Shown here: piece after piece, positions 60,896-64,000 of the stretch
How the letters are laid out: each line of letters opens with the position of its first letter
Position numbering within the stretch: position 1 is the first letter of the stretch
Origin: Oxytricha trifallax
Lineage: Eukaryota > Ciliophora > Spirotrichea > Sporadotrichida > Oxytrichidae
Reading direction: 5' to 3'
Length of the DNA stretch: 64,000 bases
Assembly: GCA_000711775.1 (NCBI GenBank)
Contig: ARYC01019093.1
Coordinates: 1-64,000 of the forward strand
The notes under the pieces: generated by a model
Seen by the model: only the letters and a program-made list of their open reading frames with translations
Database searches by the model: none
Told to the model about the DNA's origin: nothing
Position numbers and translations under genes: made by a program

Positions 60896-61483
60896 TCATA
60901 AAAAAGATGCCAGTAACAGATTTTTCTAAAGAGTTAAGCTACAAATCTTACTTGAAATATAAGGGTGCTTCTGCAGCTCTGATAGCCAGCTCTCACTTAT
61001 CTTGATCCCTTGTTTGTGTTTATCTTCTGAAGAGATGCTGTACCTTTTCTTATGAGATTCTTGAATAATTTCTTTCAAGTAATCACCTTTAATTGTCGAA
61101 AGTATGCCAAAGAAATAGTTTCTTTCAGGAAGTTTATTTGACAACTGCTTCTTAGTAAACAGATACAGCGAAACCTCTGGGTCGTTCATAGCATCATCAT
61201 ATAAGTTAGTCACTGAAATCTCTGAATAGTTTGGAATCTCTGCAAACTTTACATCTTAAGTTTTCAATGCTTTCTTCTCTTCGCAGAGTATCGCTGCTCT
61301 TAGAAATGAGATTTTAGTTCATTCCATCGTTGGCAGGAACAAACCAACTACATAATCAAGATTAGTTACTATGAGTTCATTACCTTGCTGCACCAGGTAG
61401 CGATGCAAATCCTCCTTGCTTCTAAATCTTTGAATCAATTCTTGTGCTTGCACTCTTTTCAATGCATCATTCATTGACTCCAT
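60896..61483 (-). CDS. TBE 22 kDa-type protein, intact
   Basis: 195 residues plus TGA (60898-60896), starting MESMNDALKRVQAQEL. Recognisable blocks are NGTKISFLRAAILCEEKKAL, ISVTNLYDDAMNDPEVSLYL, LPERNYFFGILSTIKGDYL and SSKICSLTLQKNLLLASFL. There are no domains I can name. It is conserved in the left TBE (561-1140). The 22 kDa ORF is a standing member of TBEs with unknown role, transcribed divergently from the zinc-finger/kinase gene. Confidence 0.85.
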
Positions 61484-62049
61484 CTTGTTAACAGATATAA
61501 GAAATGATTTTCAAATTTAAGTTTATTGATTTCAATTATATACCTCTGTAAAACTTATAATTAAATATGGGCATCCTATAGGAGGTCAACCTCTAAGAAG
61601 GATATGGAGAAGGTTTAGAGAACTGGTTTCAAACTTGAGAGATTGATATCAATTTCTACTGTTATAGTTCCATATTTTTAAATTTAAATTGGTACGTGCT
61701 TAATTAGGAGCAGCTCCTAAAATGCTAGTATCTTATTAGGAGCATTAATTAAAGCTAGTACTTCATTAGGAGCACCCTAATTTTAATCATAAAATCACAA
61801 AATACCTCCTAAAAGCAGTACGTACTTAATTAGGTGCACCTCCTAAATCGGTACGTACTATAATCAACTTATTATTGATAGTAAAAATGGTTACTTTCTC
61901 ATCCATTTTTAGAGCTGGTTCGTCTCTTAGTGCTCATTTATCTTCGCTAATACTCTAAGAACTTCCCTTGATTCTTGTAGGCTTGCAAAGCTCTCATATA
62001 AGCTCTCAGTTATAGAGGCAGTTTTATAATTTTAAATTCAAATTTAAAT
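61484..62049. promoter_or_regulatory. divergent TBE intergenic region with TTAGGAGC repeats
   Basis: Between the 22 kDa and zinc-finger/kinase starts there are repeated TTAGGAGC/CTCCTAA units and GTACGTAC-type palindromes, concentrated at 61690-61850. The same core recurs in the decayed element at 1325-1530. Probably a bidirectional promoter or protein-binding array. Confidence 0.55.
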
Positions 62050-63497
62050 ATGAGCGCTAACATTTTAAGAAAAACAACAGCACTTCCATAAAACTAAATG
62101 AGACTTACCTTTGGGAGCAATAAAAAGTGTCATAGCTGCGAGATGAACTCTCATAAGGAACTACCAGAGCTATCACTTGATGTCTCTGTTATTAAAATTG
62201 AAATTAATAATAGAAAATTAATGGCAAACAAGTGTGTGGGAGACAGAGAGGAGGAGAAAGGTATTAATGAAATTCCTATACAAACTGAAGAAGTTGAAGT
62301 CTATTTTTGTGAGTTATGTGAGAGAGATTTTGCTCATAAATCAAGCTGGTACAGACACAAGAAAGAGCATAGAGAAGCCAAGCCCACTGTATACTTAAAG
62401 CATGATAAAATAGATGGAATGTATGACTGCTTTGAGTGCCATAAGCAATGCTCTCATACAAGAGACTTAAAGAAGCATCTATTAAAAGCTCACAAGAAAG
62501 ATATAGAAGTTGAGAATCATGAAGTTGAGCTGAAGCTTCTAAACAAAAGAAAAGCGAGGGAATATTCTAAGGTCGTAGTACCTGAATAAACTAGAGAGTT
62601 AGAGTAAGTTAAGAAGGGACGCAACCAACTGACCTCTGAAATAACAAAAATTATGATCAAGATTCAATACAAGAAAATACCGGTTCTTGATTAAATTGAC
62701 CTAGACACTTCTCTTTAAAGCTACCTTATAATAGAAGACTCCTTTGATAAGAAAGTTATCAATGATCATCAATATGCATACAAGGTGTATCCCTTCAACT
62801 ATCTCTTAAGTGATGATAAATATTAGATGGAGTTTACAAATGAGTATCAAGTTCTCACTCAAGCAAAGTTAAAAGAGTGTAGTTACTTAATCAAGCTAGA
62901 TGCTGTTCTCCTTGCCAAGGATCATCTTGCTTTCAGACTTCCACTCTATGAAATGACCTTAAGAGATTTCATAACTGATCAAAGGAATCATAAGTAACTT
63001 GGATAAATAGCAACTCAGACCGTATAAGGTATTAAAGAGCTTCATAAGTTAGGGTTTGTTCACAGAGATTTGAAGCCAGAAAATATAATGATAAACTTTT
63101 TACCTGTAATAGTAGCAATAATCGATTTCAACAGAGCCTAAAGGATGGAAGTATCAAGGCTTGGAACTGTAATGGGAACGCAAGGGTACTATCCAGAAAG
63201 AGAAGACTGGAGAGATGGAAATTATTAATGGAATGTGTGGGCTTTAGCAGCAATAATAATAGAGTGCGATATGCCTCGCAACGATTACTATCTACCAGGT
63301 GTGAGAAAGATGCAAAGCAAAGAATCAAGCAATTTATAGACAAAACCAGAGTCTCTCAATCATTAAAATAAATGGCAGAATCAATAATATTAAAACCAAA
63401 CTCTAGATCAGACATAATATTAGAGCAGATAGAGTTGTGGTTAAGTAAGATAAACTTCAGACCACTCCCACATGATCCTAAAGTGCATTTTGAGTGA
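62050..63497 (+). pseudogene. TBE zinc-finger/kinase-like 57 kDa protein, frameshifted near 3' end
   Basis: The first 415 or so codons are open. They comprise MSANILRKTT, two C2H2-like fingers (CELCERDFAHKSSWYRHKKEH and CFECHKQCSHTRDLKKHL), then a kinase-like domain with YEMTLRDF, LHKLGFVHRDLKPENIM (catalytic HRDxxxxN) and a DFNRA in place of DFG. Near 63290-63300 the frame changes. The conserved end (KQRIKQFIDK ... FRPLPHDPKVHFE, TGA 63495-63497) is offset, and the ATG-to-TGA span of 1448 is not a multiple of three. Unless a small IES-like repair occurs, the protein ends differently. The kinase function is unproven and the DFG change argues for an atypical enzyme. Confidence 0.85.
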
Positions 63498-63537
63498 TTA
63501 AATTAAATAAATTTACTATAAATTTCACATTAAAACC

Positions 63538-63616
63538 AATTAATAACCCCAACCCCTAACAAATTCCCTACAAATCAAAGCACTTATAAACCTCATTAAG
63601 GGGTTTTGGGGTTTTG
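63538..63616 (-). repeat. TBE right inverted terminal repeat
   Basis: 79 bp ending GGGGTTTTGGGGTTTTG, followed by ATT at 63617-63619. Confidence 0.95.
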
Positions 63617-63619
63617 ATT

Positions 63620-64000
63620 CTCAGACATACTTGACTCCTCTCTAATAGGAGAAGACTCAGACCATTTAGTACCCCTAGGAAAACGCCACGTCACAGATCG
63701 GTACCTACCCGACCAGAAGAAATTCTGATAATTACACCCAATCAGAATCTGATAGACTCTACAACCTATCAACATTCTATAACTGGATAGGAAAGTAGCT
63801 TCGAATAGTTCTTCAGGGAGATGCTATAACAAAGACTAGAAGAACATTCAAATATTCAACCCTCAACCTAATCAACAAACCTTCCAGTTACTGTTATGAA
63901 AGAAGTTTAACATAATAATTAATCTAAATATTAGTAAGAAGAGGAAAAATAACCATTTAACACAACCTAGTCAATATAAGAACAAATAAGACCCTAAGCA
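63620..64000. other. right flank of TBE, less AT-rich, unassigned
   Basis: From about 63637 to 63910 one plus frame is open (text RLYNLSTFYNW and VLQGDAITKTRRTF). It contains GCCACGTCAC at about 63685, shared with the island at 46690-46850. It resembles the left flank in composition but I cannot assign a gene. Confidence 0.3.

Larger units (their letters stand above)
59539..63616 (+). mobile_element. complete TBE transposon, 4078 bp
   Basis: It has 79-bp inverted terminal repeats (59539-59617 and 63538-63616) with one mismatch, beginning CAAAACCCCAAAACCC, the telomeric C4A4 repeat of hypotrichs. ATT is duplicated at both ends. It encodes three proteins in the canonical TBE arrangement: transposase (plus), 22 kDa-type (minus), and zinc-finger/kinase 57 kDa-type (plus). 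TBEs are germline-limited elements removed in the thousands during macronuclear development, and their transposase has been implicated in the DNA rearrangements. The transposase and 22 kDa genes are intact here. Confidence 0.96.

Noticed and set aside
1-64000. CRISPR arrays, rRNA, tRNA or bacterial operon structure
   Set aside because: No regularly spaced repeats, no rRNA or tRNA signature I could recognise, and genes read only with ciliate glutamine codons and introns, so a prokaryotic reading does not fit.

Overview
The window looks like germline (micronuclear) DNA of a hypotrich ciliate of the Oxytricha/Sterkiella/Tetmemena group. Three things support this. (1) Real reading frames run through many TAA and TAG codons and end only at TGA, as expected when TAA/TAG encode glutamine. 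(2) Two TBE (telomere-bearing element) transposons are present, one complete, with 17-bp C4A4-type telomeric termini and a 3-bp ATT target duplication. (3) Recognisable genes are cut by short AT-rich segments flanked by short direct repeats (pointers). Removing each segment with one repeat copy restores conserved protein motifs and the frame, as expected for internal eliminated sequences (IESs) between macronuclear-destined sequences (MDSs). For three genes I added up the retained segments: malic enzyme 1311 nt, PEX4-like E2 510 nt, GT11 copy D 1572 nt. All are divisible by 3 and open from ATG to TGA.

Layout. 1-3310: right part of a decayed TBE. 3.5-10.7 kb: two diverged, heavily interrupted RING/zinc-finger genes on the minus strand in AT-rich DNA. 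13.0-14.7 kb: a Rab-like GTPase (minus). 14.9-16.7 kb: two identical SKP1 genes tail to tail in a 665-bp-arm palindrome. 16.9-28.3 kb: a more compact block with an unrecognised acidic protein (minus), a divergent outer-dynein-arm docking coiled-coil protein (plus), and two low-complexity proteins (plus). 29.4-34.6 kb: malic enzyme (plus), MORN-repeat protein (minus) and a head-to-head PEX4-like ubiquitin-conjugating enzyme (plus). 34.9-36.7 kb: a 615-codon Asn/Gln/Ser-rich ORF. 36.8-37.6 kb: a palindromic MITE-like element and an internally deleted TBE remnant. 37.8-59.1 kb: five family-11 (alpha-1,2-fucosyltransferase-like) genes, A and B on minus, C and D on plus, E a 3' half on minus, with two inverted copies of a small acidic/Leu-tail gene around B. 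59.5-63.6 kb: a complete TBE. Long stretches (about 10.7-13.0, 40.3-43.7 and 50.2-52.7 kb) are AT-rich with at most small coding fragments.

How it works together. The housekeeping and ciliary genes would be spliced out of this chromosome during macronuclear development, probably onto separate nanochromosomes. The TBE transposase is the family implicated in that DNA elimination. The GT11 array is a locally expanded family of membrane-anchored glycosyltransferases whose copies share coding segments but differ strongly in the eliminated DNA between them.

All joins come from reading motifs and frame by eye. Introns (GT...AG) and IESs cannot always be told apart here, and no database search was possible.
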